Part shown: positions 28,732 through 40,366 of the stretch, one piece after another
Position numbering within the stretch: the stretch's first letter is position 1
How the letters are laid out: the number at the start of each line of letters is the position of its first letter
Assembly (NCBI GenBank): GCA_001310715.1
Contig: BAXV01000001.1
Location: 124,001 to 188,000 of the forward strand
DNA from: Pseudovibrio sp. JCM 19062
GTDB lineage: Bacteria > Pseudomonadota > Alphaproteobacteria > Rhizobiales > Stappiaceae
Direction: 5' to 3'
Length of the DNA: 64,000 nt
The notes under the pieces: model-generated
The model's database searches: none
What the model saw: the letters and a program-made list of their open reading frames with translations, nothing else
Told to the model about the DNA's origin: nothing
Position numbers and translations under genes: made by a program

Positions 28732-29838
28732 TGTTTTCACTCTCTCGCGGCGCTATGAGTTTCATTATGGCTCTCAGCGTCGCGGCGGGGATAAGTTTTG
28801 CCGCTGCAGCTGGAAACGCCATGACAAAAGACCACAGCACCATGCGAAGCGCGACGCTCTCCGGGCCACTTGACCCCAACGGAATCGATGGATGGGCTGC
28901 AGATGATCATTCTGTGGCCCTTTCCACATTTGTGGCGCACTGTGAGGCAAGTGGAACTAAATCCCACCCGACAAAAGCATTTGGCATTAGCGACGCAAAT
29001 TTACGCGCGATTTGCGCAAAAACGCGCAAAATCGACGTAAACAACGCAAATGATGCAAAAGCCTTTTTAGAACAGAACTTTACGTTTCGCCGTGTGGAGG
29101 ACGACGGGTTTGTGACTGGCTATTACATGCCGGAGCTGCAAGGCTCACTCGTTGGCACCGAAGATTATTCTATCCCCCTTCATGGTTATCCCAAGAATCT
29201 AAAGGTATTACCGACTCGCGGCGAAGTGATGGACGGCGCGCTGGATGGCATGGGCCTTGAGGTGCTTTGGATTAAAGACCCGATAGATGCATTTTTTTAC
29301 AGCTGTTCAGGGTTCCGCCCGCATTCGCCTGCCCGATGGCGAGCTTAGACGCCTTGCCTTTGCCGGCAAGTCTGGCCACCCGTACACCGCGATTGGCCGG
29401 GTGCTCATTGAGCGGGGCGAAATCTCTAAGGAAAACATGGGTATGGATGCGCTTCGTACCTGGTTAGCCAAGAATCCATCCCAGCAGAAAGACGTGTTTC
29501 GGCACAATAAATCCTACATCTTCTTTGAGTTACAATCTGCGGATGAAACCGAGGTTGCCGCAATTGGAGGTGCAGGAACAGCACTAACGGACTTGCGATC
29601 ACTGGCGATTGATGATGATCTGCACACATATGGCAGTTTAATTTTTGTCTCCAGTGAGTTAAGGACCTACGACAAATCAGGAGACCGCTTCGCCAAGCTG
29701 ATGGTTGCACAAGATACCGGATCTGCAATCAAAGGCCCTGCGCGGGGTGATATCTATGTTGGAAGTGGTGCAGAGGCAGGTGCAGTTGCCGGGAATATCC
29801 GTCACCGTGCGGAATTCTATCTCCTTGTTCCAAAATAA
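28728..29838 (+). CDS. mltA: Membrane-bound lytic transglycosylase A (MltA), one apparent frameshift
   Basis: Cleaves peptidoglycan glycan strands to 1,6-anhydro products. An N-terminal export segment precedes the MltA domain, with FTGYYMPELQGS-type (FVTGYYMPEL) and YSIPLHGYPKNL segments, then VQGSARIRLPDG and GHPYTAIGRVLIERGEI. The C-terminal 3D domain has MVAQDTGSAIKGPARGDIYVGSG with the catalytic Asp residues. No lipobox Cys is seen, so membrane attachment would need another means. The frame breaks in a run of seven T at 29292-29298 (DAFFTAVQGS needs six). Corrected about 369 residues. Confidence 0.9.
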
Positions 29839-29864
29839 TAATTGATCGTGGACGGATCGGATAG

Positions 29865-30536
29865 ATGACGAATGGTGATCGTGCAAAGCGAGCCAAGACA
29901 AAACAGCTGACGGACGCAGACAAGCGCTTGTGGGACAGAGTGAAAGCCACTTTGACGCCCCTGCATCAGGAGCGCCTGTCCGACATGCTGGAAGACACGA
30001 CGCAGCTTTCCGAGCCAAATCAGCTGCTCCAGCCCACTCAGGGAGCTGGGAAGCCCCAACCTGAGCTTAAGCCGCAACTGGTAACACCAGCGAAACCGCA
30101 GGCGAAAAAGTCTCGTGGTTTCAATGGGAAGACAGCTCCGGACTACATTCCGCCAAAGCCGGTGGTGCCACGTATTCCGCCGCTCTCACCACTGAACAAG
30201 AAGGAACGCAAGAAGGTTGTCCGTGGCGGCAAGGGTTACCTTGATGCGCGGATCGACCTTCATGGTCTGACCCAGTATGAGGCCCATCAACGCTTAACTT
30301 CCTTCATCTATCAGTCCCAAGCCATGGGCTTTTCTGTGGTGCTTGTGATCACCGGTAAGGGCATGGACAGTTCCCACAGCCCTTATGGTGACGACCGCGG
30401 CGTTCTGCGCAGAATGGTTCCGCAATGGCTTTCTCTTCCGGATATGCGCAGCTGTGTGGTAGGCTTCGACCAAGCTCATGTTTCGCATGGGGGCAGCGGT
30501 GCACTTTACGTTCGTATTCGCAAACGTAAGAAATAA
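29865..30536 (+). CDS. Smr-domain endonuclease-like protein
   Basis: A 223-residue protein. Residues 1-120 are low-complexity and basic/proline-rich. The C-terminal 100 residues are a Smr (small MutS-related) domain with LDARIDLHGLTQYEAH, VLVITGKG and HVSHGGSGALYVRIRK. DLHG and TGKG are the conserved Smr motifs. Some Smr proteins nick DNA or act on collided ribosomes; here the role is not predictable. Follows mltA by 26 bases, same operon. Intact. Confidence 0.88.
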   Translation: MTNGDRAKRAKTKQLTDADKRLWDRVKATLTPLHQERLSDMLEDTTQLSEPNQLLQPTQGAGKPQPELKPQLVTPAKPQAKKSRGFNGKTAPDYIPPKPVVPRIPPLSPLNKKERKKVVRGGKGYLDARIDLHGLTQYEAHQRLTSFIYQSQAMGFSVVLVITGKGMDSSHSPYGDDRGVLRRMVPQWLSLPDMRSCVVGFDQAHVSHGGSGALYVRIRKRKK

Positions 30537-30554
30537 GGCAGGAATTTCAGCAAG

Positions 30555-30926
30555 ATGACGCCTTTTGGAGCCAAGGTTAGAGAGCTGCGGGAAAAGCAGA
30601 AGATCACTCTGAAGGAAATGGCGGAAGCGCTTTCGGTTTCCTCCGCTTACCTGAGCGCGCTTGAACACGGCAAGCGCGGCACTCCGACCTGGTACATGGT
30701 TCAGCGCATCATCACCTATTTCAACGTTATCTGGGATGAAGCTGAAGAACTTCAACGGCTTGCGGAACTCTCCAATCCCAAGATCACCATTGACACAGGC
30801 GGGCTGACGCCCCGGGCGACGGAGCTGACGAATATGCTCGCCGCTAAGATCAATGGGCTTTCGGAGGATTCCCTTGAGCACCTGATTCATCAATTAAGAG
30901 TGGTTAGCTCTCGCGACAATATCTAG
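30555..30926 (+). CDS. XRE-family transcriptional regulator
   Basis: A 123-residue protein with helix-turn-helix at residues 6-60 (VRELREKQKITLKEMAEALSVSSAYLSALEHGKR) and a small C-terminal part. The start follows GCAGGAA. It is 18 bases after smr and is conserved next to it in related genomes. Target genes are unknown. Downstream, 30931-30937 and 30955-30961 form an AGCAGAC/GTCTGCT hairpin with a 17-base loop, before glnD. Confidence 0.88.
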   Translation: MTPFGAKVRELREKQKITLKEMAEALSVSSAYLSALEHGKRGTPTWYMVQRIITYFNVIWDEAEELQRLAELSNPKITIDTGGLTPRATELTNMLAAKINGLSEDSLEHLIHQLRVVSSRDNI

Positions 30927-30984
30927 TCTAAGCAGACAAAGCTCTGTAAAGTCAGTCTGCTGACTCTCGAAGTGGACTTCTGAT

Positions 30985-33811
30985 ATGACGCCTAAAGAAC
31001 TTAAAGTGGATCAACTGCTTGATCCTCAATTGCTGCGCAACGAACTCAAAGAGCTGGTTGCAAAGTATGACGGTGACGGCAGCAGCTTCAAGCTGCGCAA
31101 TGACGTCCTGTCGAAGCTAAAGGCGACTTATAAGAGTACTCAGGACAAGATTGAGAAGCTCTTGCTGGATGACGGGAAGGGCCTGCGCTGTGCAAAGCGG
31201 CTTTCTTACCTGCAGGATGTCCTCATTCAGGTGATCTACGAGTTTGCGACCACCTATGCCTACCCGGTTGAAAATCCAACAACATCCGAGAGAATCAGTG
31301 TCGTTGCCGTCGGCGGTTATGGTCGCGGCACCATGGCACCCCACTCAGACGTGGATCTCCTGTTCCTGTGGCCTTACAAACAGACACCATGGGGCGATCA
31401 GGTTGTCGAGTTTGTTCTCTACATGCTTTGGGATATGGGCCTGAAGGTTGGACACTCAACGCGTAACCTTGATGAGACCATCAAGCACTGCCGCGATGAT
31501 ATGACAGTGCGTACAGCTGTGCTCGAAGCGCGGTATGTTTGTGGTGATCTTGAACTCTTTCAGGAACTTACGACCCGCTTTGACAAGGAAGTCGTTGCAG
31601 GGACCGGACCGGAGTTCATCGCTGCCAAGCTGCTTGAGCGAGATGAAAGGCATGAACGGCATGGTGCTTCGCGCTATCTTGTCGAGCCGAACATCAAAGA
31701 AGGCAAGGGCGGGATGCGAGACCTGCATACGCTGTTCTGGATTGCAAAGTACTTTTACCGCGTTCCTGATGAGTTAGGGTTGGTCGAAAAGGGAGTTTTC
31801 TCCCGCAGCGTCTTGAATCAATTCCGAAAATGCCGAGACTTTCTGTGGGCTGTACGATGCCATTTGCATTTTCTGACCAACCGGCCTGAAGAGCGATTGA
31901 GCTTTGATGTTCAACGGGAAATTGCCGATCGACTTGGGTATCTGGACCACCCCGGCCTACGAGCTGTTGAACGGTTTATGAAGCACTATTTCCTTGTTGC
32001 GAAGGATGCTGGCGACCTGACACGCATTTTTGCGGCGGCTCTTGAGGAGCAGCACGTGAAATCCGCTCCAAGGATCTCACGGTTTTTGGGCAGTTTTGTT
32101 CCCGGTAGCAAGCACAAGCGCCGATCCATCAAAGGAACCAAGGACTTCCTTGTCGAGAACGGGCGTATTATCGCGGCGAAGCCTGATATCTTCGAGAAGG
32201 ATCCGGTTAATCTGATCCGTGTGTTTTATCTGATCGACAAGACCGATCTTGATATGCATCCGGAATTGCTGAAATTGGTTCGCCGATCCCGCCGTCTGAT
32301 CAACGCTGCGCTCCGGAAGAACGCGCAAGCGAACCGGCTGTTCCTGAAAATTCTGACCAGCCGGAATGATCCTGAAACCGTGCTGCGGGCGATGAACGAG
32401 TCGACAATCCTCGGCCAGTTTCTTCCTGAATTTCAGAAGGTTGTCGCGATGATGCAGTTCAACATGTATCATCACTACACTGTCGACGAACATCTCATCC
32501 GCTCCGTTGGCGTGCTTTCCGAGATTGAGCGCGGGATGGGCGGGGATAGCCATCCTCTGTCGACAGACCTCATCAAGTCGGTTCACAGCCGAAGAGTTCT
32601 TTATGTTGCAACGCTTTTGCATGATGTGGCGAAGGGGAGGCCGGAAGATCATTCTATTGCGGGCGCGAAGATTGCCCGCAAGGTTTGTCCGCGCCTTGGG
32701 CTCTCCAAAGCAGAGACCGACACTGTTGCCTGGCTGATCGAGCAACATCTGGAGATGAGCACTGTCGCGCAGTCCCGCGACTTGAGCGACCCCAAAACCA
32801 TCAAGGATTTCTGCCGCAAGGTGCAAAGTCTGGAGCGCCTGCAGCTCCTTCTGATTTTAACCGTTGCGGACATTCGAGCTGTTGGACCCGGCGTTTTCAA
32901 TGGCTGGAAGGGGCAGCTGCTGCGCACGCTCTACTACGAGAGCGAGACCATTCTCAGTGGTGGTCATGGCCGCATGAGCCAGCAGCAACGTGTTGATCAT
33001 GCCAAGCATGAACTGGCCGAACAGCTGGAGGCTGGAGCGCTGATGAGGTGGAAGCCTATCTGGATCGACACTATCCGGCCTACTGGCTGCGCGTTGACCT
33101 GAAAGGCAAGATCAACCACGCTAACCTTATCCGCCAAACGGATGCGGAGGAGGAGCATCTGGCTACCTCTGTTGAGCCTCATGCATTTGAAGGTGTTACC
33201 GAAATTACGGTCCTTGCGCCGGACCATCCACGACTCCTCTCGACGATTACGCGAGCTTGTTTTACTGCGGGTGCCAACATTGTGGATGCGCATATCGATA
33301 CCACAAAAGACGGACTCGCGCTGGATACGATCTACATCAGCCGGGAACTGCCTGAGGACCGGGATGAGCATCGCCGCGGGGAACGGATATGTTGCCTGAT
33401 TAGGGAAGCGCTGCGCGGGACTGCACCTATTCCGGAGGTAAAGGGAGCCGCGAAGAAGCCAACGGCGCGAAACAAGGCGTTCTCGTTGCAAACCACTGTT
33501 TTGGTTAGTAATTCATGGTCGGAGAGCTATACGGTGCTTGAGGTGACAGGACTGGACGGCCCGGCTTGCTTTCAGATTTGACCACCGAAATCTCTGCGTT
33601 GAATCTTAATATTGCCAGTGCGCATGTTGGCACCTTTGGGGAGAAGGCGGTTGACGTGTTTTACGTGACGGACCTGACAGGACAGAAAGTTCACAATGTG
33701 GGCCGTCAGGAATCCATTCGCGATAGACTTAGAAATGCATTTGACGGTAAAAAGCCACAAAAAGCACCTGCGAACTCCCGCCGTAAGCTGCAAAAACATA
33801 CGGGTAAGTAA
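30985..33811 (+). CDS. glnD: Bifunctional PII uridylyltransferase/uridylyl-removing enzyme, two apparent frameshifts
   Basis: Senses glutamine and modifies PII proteins to control nitrogen assimilation. Nucleotidyltransferase domain: [22 protein letters not shown], with the GxGS-like motif and DxD. HD domain: [21 protein letters not shown]. Two C-terminal ACT domains ([22 protein letters not shown] and [19 protein letters not shown]). One base is missing near 33033 ([16 protein letters not shown]) and near 33557 (DRPGLL). Corrected length about 942 residues. Ends 6 bases before murJ. ATG at 30985 agrees with the family. Confidence 0.94.
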
Positions 33812-33817
33812 TTTTAG

Positions 33818-35371
33818 ATGAGCCTTTTCAAGAGCTTCGCCACAGTTGGTGGTGCAACGATGCTGAGCCGCCTGTGTGGTTTCGGGCGAGATGTGATGCT
33901 GGCAGCCTTTGTTGGCACCGGCCCGGTTGCTGATGCTTTTGTTGTGGCTTTCCGCTTGCCCAACCTGTTTCGTAGACTGTTCGCGGAAGGGGCCTTTAAC
34001 TCCGCTTTTGTGCCGCTGTTTGCCCGTTCTGTTGAGGAAGAGGGACAACAAGGGGCGCGGAAGTTTGCAGGTGAAATTGCGGCAGCCTTGTTCTGGACGC
34101 TGGTTGTTATTCTTGCACTGGCCGAAGTGTTCATGCCCTATCTCGTGCATGTGCTGGCGCCGGGGTACTACTCTGATCCAGCCAAGTTTGACCTTACCGT
34201 CTCATGTCTCGGATAGCGTTTCCGTATTTGCTGTTCATGTCGATGCTTGCCTTTGTGAGCGGAATTCTCAATACATTTCAGAAGTTTCTGGCTGCTGCGA
34301 TGGCGCCTGTGATGCTTAATGTGGTCATGATGGGGGTCCTTGCAGGCATCGGGTTTTATGGTATGGAGCCGAACCAGACCACTGGCGTGCTGCTGGTGGC
34401 TGGAGTTGCTGTTGCGGGTGTTGTGCAGCTCGCGGTCGTTGCCTTTGCCATGAAGCGGCTTGGTTTTCGCATTCCGATTGTGCGGCCACGCTGGACGCCG
34501 GGTGTTAAGCGACTGCTCGTTTTGGGTGTGCCGGGCGTGATTGCCGGAGGTATAACGCAGATCAACATTACGGTCGGCACCATCATTGCGTCACTGGAAA
34601 GTGGTGCAAATTCATACCTTTACTACGCAGACCGGATCTATCAACTCCCGCTAGGTGTTGTGGGTATTGCCATTGGTGTGGTGCTGTTGCCGAGCCTGAC
34701 GCGGCAGCTGCGCTCCGGGCAGGAGGATCTGGTTTATCATACGCAGAATCGCTCGATGGAGTTCGCTCTTGCGCTGACGCTTCCGGCTGCTGTTGCTCTT
34801 GTGATTATCCCGGACACGGTGATTTCGGTGCTGTTCCAACGCGGCCAGTTTACAGATGCAGCTGTTGCGCAAACAGCTACGGCATTGATGGCGTTTGCGG
34901 TTGGTTTGCCAGCATTTGTGCTGAACAAGGTTCTGTCGCCGGGCTTTTTTTGCGCGGGAAGATACCAAGACCCCAATGTACTTTGCCGCTGTTAGCATGG
35001 TCGTGAACGTAGCTCTCTCGATCCTGCTGTTCCCTTCCTTCAAGCACGTGGGCATTGCGATTGGGACCACGGCTGCGGGTTGGGTCAACACCAGTTTGCT
35101 GGCCTTCGTACTTTGGCGTCGTGGTCATTTCGTTGTCGACGCAGCATTGCTGAAAAGAATTCCGCTGTTGGGTCTGGCGAGCGTTCTAATGGGCGTTGTG
35201 GTGTATGGGGGAACGGTGGTTTTGGCACCGCTTTCTGCGTCCAATCTGTTTGTCGTGCGTGCCAGCGAGCTTGTTATTTTGGTCGCCATCGGGCTGATTT
35301 CTTTTGGGATTTTGGTTCAGCTGACCGGCACTGTCGATTTTCGCTCACAATTGCGGAAATTACGGCGATAA
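33818..35371 (+). CDS. murJ: Lipid II flippase MurJ, two apparent frameshifts
   Basis: Flips lipid II across the inner membrane for peptidoglycan synthesis; a MOP-superfamily protein with about 14 helices. The N-terminus MSLFKSFATVGGATMLSRLCGFGRDVMLA, plus DAFVVAFRLPNLFRRLFAEGAF and SAFVPLF, is diagnostic. One base is missing near 34199, and a run of seven T at 34945-34951 should be six (PGFFAREDTKTPMYFA). Corrected about 518 residues. It begins 6 bases after glnD, likely co-transcribed. Ends LRKLRR. Confidence 0.94.
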
Positions 35372-35534
35372 ACGCTATCTGCCAGTGCAAAGCACTTGCA
35401 CATCCGCAAAAGCGCAGCCATAACCACCGAACTTAATCTGCGCGGGCTGCCGTAGTTTGTTTGTCACCCATCCAAACTATGCCTGCGCAACCCACTGGCC
35501 CTTCCAACAGGCCCAAGCCTAGGGATATTTTATT
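35372..35534. other. murJ-trpS spacer
   Basis: 163 bases. It should hold the trpS promoter if trpS is not carried by murJ transcripts. No terminator hairpin or clear promoter was recognised. Confidence 0.35.
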
Positions 35535-36619
35535 ATGACGCGTTCCAGCCTCGCGTTTTCTCCGGTGTTCAACCAACCGGAAACCTCCACCTTGGTAACT
35601 ACCTTGGTGCGATTGCCCGCTTTGTTCCACTTCAGGATCAGATGCCAGCACTCTTCTCCATCGTTGATATGCACGCGATCACAGTCTGGCAGGACCCTGC
35701 CGAGCTGACGCGGCAGACTCGCGAAGTGACAGCTGCTTATCTGGCAGCCGGTATTGATCCGAAGAAGTCGATCATCTTCAACCAGAGTCAGGTGAGAGAA
35801 CATGCTGAATTGGCATGGATTTTCAACTGCATCGCTCGTATGGGCTGGCTCAAGCGGATGACTCAGTTCAAGGACAAGGCTGGCAAGCACGCGGAAAACG
35901 CATCCGTTGGTCTGTTTGCTTATCCCAACCTGATGGCAGCGGATATTCTGGCATACCGCGCAACCCACGTTCCGGTTGGCGATGACCAGAAGCAGCACCT
36001 TGAGCTGACACGCGATATTGCGCAGAAGTTTAACAATGACTTCGCCGAACGCATCAAAGAACTGGGTCTGGGGGTTAAAAACCCTGAGCCTACGCCTGAG
36101 TCGCCAGATGAGGTCTACTTCCCGCTCACCGAGCCAATGATAACTGGTCCTGCGACCCGTATCATGAGCCTGCGTGACGGCAACAAGAAGATGTCCAAGT
36201 CTGATCCTTCTGATCTTTCCCGCATCAACCTGACCGATGATCAGGACACCATTGCGAAAAAGATCAAGAAAGCGAAGACCGACCCTGAAGCTCTGCCAAG
36301 TGAAGTTGATGGTCTGGAAAGTCGTGCGGAAGCTGAAAACCTTGTTGGCATTTATGCTGCACTTTCCGGTCGTTCCAAAGCGGACGTTCTTGGTGAGTTT
36401 GGCGGTCAGCAGTTCTCAGCATTCAAACCGGCCCTTTCCGAGCTGGCTGTTGAAAAACTGGCACCGATGAACAACGAAATGCGCCGGATCATGGATGATC
36501 CGACCAGCGTTGATGCTGTTCTTCGTGATGGTGCCGAGCGCGCTTCGGAGATTGCAGAGCCAATTCTGCATGACGTTCGCCGCATTCTGGGCTTCCTTGA
36601 GTGCCGTCGCGGATACTAG
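35535..36619 (+). CDS. trpS: Tryptophanyl-tRNA synthetase, apparent frameshift at the start
   Basis: Class I aminoacyl-tRNA synthetase. One G missing near 35540 breaks the second codons; corrected start is [20 protein letters not shown], with the HIGH-like signature [11 protein letters not shown]. The KMSKS loop reads [11 protein letters not shown]. Other motifs: [24 protein letters not shown] ([31 protein letters not shown]). Corrected about 361 residues. ATG at 35535 lies 5 bases after GGGATATTTT, a weak ribosome site. A strong terminator follows. Confidence 0.94.
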
Positions 36620-36635
36620 TTTTTTTGAAGTTTTT

Positions 36636-36665
36636 AAAAGCCGCGGAACATCTGCGGCTTTTTTT
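36636..36665 (+). terminator. Rho-independent terminator after trpS
   Basis: AAAAGCCGC / GCGGCTTTT with a 9-base loop (GGAACATCT region), followed by more T. It starts 16 bases after the stop. Confidence 0.88.
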
Positions 36666-36926
36666 GTTTTACGGCCCTGTTTGCGAGGCTGGTTAATCGA
36701 GGCGAAAGATCAGAAAAGGCAATGGTTTGGTTGCCGTAATGGTCAATCGGAGACATTGCGAGACTGTATCGCTGGATATTCTCTGGGGCTGGGGTCTATT
36801 TCTCACAAAAATCGCCAGAAACGCATTCAATTTGTGCTGTGTTTATTGACAGAGGGCTAGTTGCACCCCTACATCCTTGCTGATTGATTGGTGGGGCTTG
36901 CCCCAATACATCAGATGGTCGGATGA
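36666..36926. promoter_or_regulatory. trpS-trpA spacer, likely trpA promoter
   Basis: 261 bases. TTGACA at about 36847-36852 can act as -35, with CTACAT 17 bases on as a poor -10. A short hairpin GGGGC-TT-GCCCC lies near 36893-36904 before trpA. No Trp leader peptide (Trp codon cluster) was seen, so attenuation is not supported. Confidence 0.35.
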
Positions 36927-37756
36927 ATGATTGAAACTCGTATTGATCGACGCTTTGCAAAGCTCAAGGCTGAAGGTCGCCCTGCACTGGTAACCTTTAT
37001 TACTGCAGGTGACCCGGACCTTGCCACCTCACAAGCTATTTTGGATGCACTTCCTGAAGCTGGTAGTGATGTTATTGAGCTTGGCATGCCGTTTTCCGAT
37101 CCGATGGCTGAGGGCGTTCCAATCCAGCTGTCAACGCAGCGTTCTTTGGCGCATGGCCACACCATGGACAAAACGCTCCAGATGGTGCGGGACTTCCGCA
37201 AGAAGGACAATGACACTCCGATCGTTCTGATGGGGTACTACAACCCGATCTATGTGCGCGGCAGTGAAGCGTTTGTGAAAGAAGCGCGTGAGGCTGGCGT
37301 TGACGGTCTTATCGTTGTTGATGTGCCTGCAGAGGAAGATAACGAGCTCTGTATTCCGGCTATTGAGGGCGGTGTAAACTTTATCCGCCTGACCACACCA
37401 ACGACAGATAACAAGCGTCTGCCGACCGTTCTGGAAAATACCTCTGGCTTCGTTTACTATGTGTCCGTGACTGGTGTGACCGGAGCAGCTGCAGCTGATG
37501 CAGCTAATGTTGCTCAGGCCGTTACCCGAATTAAATCACACACTGAACTTCCTGTTGCTGTTGGCTTTGGCATTAAAACTGCTGAACAAGCAGAGGAAAT
37601 TGGCAAGAACGCTGACGGTGTGGTGGTTGGCTCCGTGCTTGTTGAGGCTATCCGCAAAAGCTTGATGAGACTGGTAAAGCCACAAATCAAACACAAGCTG
37701 CTGTTACCGAAGTTGTGCGCTCACTACGTATGGGTGTAGAAAAAGCTCGGAAATAA
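36927..37756 (+). CDS. trpA: Tryptophan synthase alpha subunit, one apparent frameshift
   Basis: Cleaves indole-3-glycerol phosphate to indole, passed to TrpB. TIM barrel with [28 protein letters not shown] (catalytic Glu), [23 protein letters not shown] (catalytic Asp), [13 protein letters not shown] and [11 protein letters not shown]. Near 37664 one base is missing; restored, the end reads [16 protein letters not shown] and stops at 37756 instead of the ragged 37739. About 276 residues. Here trpA is separated from trpF-trpB by more than 13 kb. Confidence 0.94.
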
Positions 37757-37828
37757 GCATTGCTTTACGTATGGCCAGTTTAATGGCCTTTAAAAATCGA
37801 AAACGAAATTAAAGACAGGCGGCTGCCC

Positions 37829-38749
37829 GTGAACTGGATTAACAACGTCGTACGGCCGAAAATCCGCAGCTTTCTCGAAAAGCGCGAAATACCGGAAAAC
37901 CTTTGGATCAAGTGCCCAGAAACAGGCGAGATGGTCTTCCATCGCGATCTGGAAGCGAACCAGTGGGTGGTGCCGAACTCCAACTTTCATATGCGCCTCT
38001 CCAGCAAGAAGCGTCTGGAGTACTTCTTCGATCAGGGTGAATACACCAAGATTGAAACTCCTGAAGTTGCTGTCGACCCGCTCAAGTTCCGCGATCAGCG
38101 CAAGTATGTTGATCGTCTGAGAGACGCTAAAGCCAAAACCGAGATGACTGACTCTGTTTTGGTCGCCAACGGCAAGGTCAACGGCTACGACATGACCACC
38201 GCTGTGCAGGACTTTGCCTTTATGGGCGGTTCTCTTGGCATGGCAGCGGGTGAAGCGATCATTCGCGGCATGGAATATGCTGTTGAGCACAAAACACCTT
38301 TCGTCATGTTTGCCGCTTCTGGTGGTGCGCGTATGCAGGAAGGCATTCTCTCCCTGATGCAGCTACCACGCACAACTGTGGCCGTGCAGATGCTTCGTGA
38401 AGCAGGCCTGCCGTACATTGTGGTGCTGACCAACCCGACCACCGGTGGTGTGACAGCTTCCTACGCGATGCTGGGTGATGTTCACATTGCCGAGCCAAAC
38501 GCTCTGATCGGTTTTGCTGGTCAGCGTGTGATTGAGCAGACAATCCGCGAAAAGCTGCCTGAGGGCTTCCAGCGTTCTGAATATCTGCGTGATCATGGCA
38601 TGGTGGACATGGTTGTGCACCGTCACGACCTGAAAGAGACTATTTCCAACCTGTGTAACCTGCTGATGAAGCGTGAAGCCCAGCTGCCAGTGCTTGAAGA
38701 AAAGCCAGCAGAACCAGAAGGTGACTCTGAGGTTGCAGTCACGTCCTAA
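37829..38749 (+). CDS. accD: Acetyl-CoA carboxylase carboxyltransferase subunit beta
   Basis: Carboxyltransferase subunit for malonyl-CoA synthesis. Intact, 306 residues, GTG start at 37829. The crotonase-like core is clear: [39 protein letters not shown] and [17 protein letters not shown]. The N-terminal zinc ribbon is degenerate: only [10 protein letters not shown] keeps one Cys, and the other three positions are not Cys (ETG and [10 protein letters not shown]). This loss is also seen in other Hyphomicrobiales AccD. It forms a trpA-accD-folC run; a weak hairpin lies in the 72-base gap before it. Confidence 0.95.
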   Translation: MNWINNVVRPKIRSFLEKREIPENLWIKCPETGEMVFHRDLEANQWVVPNSNFHMRLSSKKRLEYFFDQGEYTKIETPEVAVDPLKFRDQRKYVDRLRDAKAKTEMTDSVLVANGKVNGYDMTTAVQDFAFMGGSLGMAAGEAIIRGMEYAVEHKTPFVMFAASGGARMQEGILSLMQLPRTTVAVQMLREAGLPYIVVLTNPTTGGVTASYAMLGDVHIAEPNALIGFAGQRVIEQTIREKLPEGFQRSEYLRDHGMVDMVVHRHDLKETISNLCNLLMKREAQLPVLEEKPAEPEGDSEVAVTS

Positions 38750-38785
38750 GCCTTGACGGCTGATGGACTTGCTACATCGAACATA

Positions 38786-38814
38786 AAGTCCGGCATCGAG
38801 TGCCGGGCTTTTTC
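38786..38814 (+). terminator. Terminator after accD
   Basis: AAGTCCGGCA / TGCCGGGCTT (one G-U pair), loop TCGAG, followed by TTTTC. 36 bases after the stop, so accD and folC may be separately transcribed or attenuated here. Confidence 0.8.
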
Positions 38815-38953
38815 TTTATGCAGATACCGGAGCAGGGCAGGCTCAACAGTCTTCATGCCTTCTGCTTTGGTAGCTATTTGCGACGGAACCCAAGCGGAAC
38901 CCCGAGAGCCCTTTTGGCGTATACGCGCTGACCTGATTTGAAAGCGGACACCC

Positions 38954-40277
38954 ATGAGCAAAATCAATGCTGCCCTTGAACGTCTGATGGAACTTCATCC
39001 GAGCGAGATTGATCTGTCGCTGGAGCGTATGCATCGGGTTCTAAAGGCGCTGGGAAACCCGGAGAAGCGGGTTCCGCCGACATTCCATATCGCAGGTACC
39101 AATGGCAAAGGCTCCACTGGAGCTACGATCAGGGCTCTTCTGGAGGCGCAGGGCAAGACGGTTCATGTGTATTCGTCTCCGCATCTGGTGCATTTCAACG
39201 AACGTATCCGGCTCGGGGGAACAGGACGGTTTGTTGAGCAAGAGCCGCTGCTTGAGGCGATCAAGCGGGTCGAGAAGGCCAATGATGGCCATGAGCTGAC
39301 CTTCTTTGAAGCGACGACAGCTGTGGCACTGTGCTTGTTTGCTGACAACCCAGCGGATTATCTTGTTCTGGAAGTGGGGCTTGGCGGTGTTCTGGACGCC
39401 ACCAATGTGATTGAAAAGCCGTTGGTAAGCGTCATCTCGCCGATCTCCAAGGACCACGAAAACTTCCTTGGCAACAGCATAGAAGGCATCGCGCTTGAGA
39501 AGGCAGGGATCATCAAACGAGACTGCCCGGTCGTGGTGGGGCCTCAGACCGATGCAGTTCATGCGGTGATTGAGAGAAAGGCTGCTCGACAGCATGCCCC
39601 CATCTGGTTTCAGGGGCAGGAGTTCTCCGCTTGGGAAGAGGGTGGGCGGCTGGTTTATCAGGATGAGTCTGGCCTGCTGGATTTGTCGCCGCCAAAGCTT
39701 GCCGGTTTCCATCAGCTTTCCAACTCCGGTCTGGCGCTGGCTGCTTTGCGCGTGGCGGGTTTGCTGGAGAGCGAAGCGGCACGCACGGCTTGTGATAAGG
39801 CGCTGCGCTCCATCAACTGGCCCGCACGCATGCAGCCGCTTTATGAAGCAAGCTGTGTGACGAGTTGCCCAAGAACAGCGAGATTTGGGTGGATGGGGGT
39901 CATAACCCCGGCGCAGCAAAGGTGATCGCATCCTTCCTTGCAGACCTGACCGACAAAGCCTCACGCCCAACCTTCCTTGTCATAGGCATGATGAACACAA
40001 AAGACCCTGAGGCTTCTTCCAGCAGTTTGAGGGTCTGGCAAAGCATGTGATGTGCGTGCCTTTGACCACAACAAACGCTTGTCGCTCTCCAGATGAACTT
40101 GCGAAGATCGCACATAGCGCGGGTCTGTCTTCTTCCGCGCATGGCAATCTAGACAGAGCTATTTCAGAGGTCGCCCGACGCTCGCTGAATGAGAAAGAAG
40201 CGCCGCGTGTTCTGTTCGGCGGCTCGCTTTATTTAGCTGGCGAAATTTTAGAGAGAAACGGCACGCCGCCTCAGTAA
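38954..40277 (+). CDS. folC: Folylpolyglutamate/dihydrofolate synthase, two apparent frameshifts
   Basis: Adds glutamate to folates and makes dihydrofolate. Mur-ligase fold: HIAGTNGKGSTGAT (P-loop), VYSSPHLVHFNERI, FFEATTAVAL, LVLEVGLGGVLDATNVI, DHENFLGNSIEGIALEKAGI (metal/folate region) and WVDGGHNPGAAKV. One base is missing near 39854 and near 40012 (PEGFFQQFEGLAKHVM). Corrected about 442 residues, ends LYLAGEILERNGTPPQ. ATG at 38954. Stop is convergent with cysK; a shared hairpin lies between them. Confidence 0.93.
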
Positions 40278-40319
40278 ACCTCAATTGATTCAGACTCGAA
40301 ATGATCTTGCAAGCATAAA

Positions 40320-40343
40320 AAAGGGAGGCACAGGCCTCCCTTT
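40320..40343. terminator. Bidirectional terminator, folC/cysK
   Basis: AAAGGGAGGC / GCCTCCCTTT, perfect 10-bp stem with loop ACAG, with A-run before and T-run after, suited to both directions. Confidence 0.88.
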
Positions 40344-40366
40344 CTTCATTTCACCTCTGGCTGACT

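Noticed and set aside
39041..39970. 309-codon minus-strand frame opposite folC
   Set aside because: Antisense to folC motifs; no recognisable domain.
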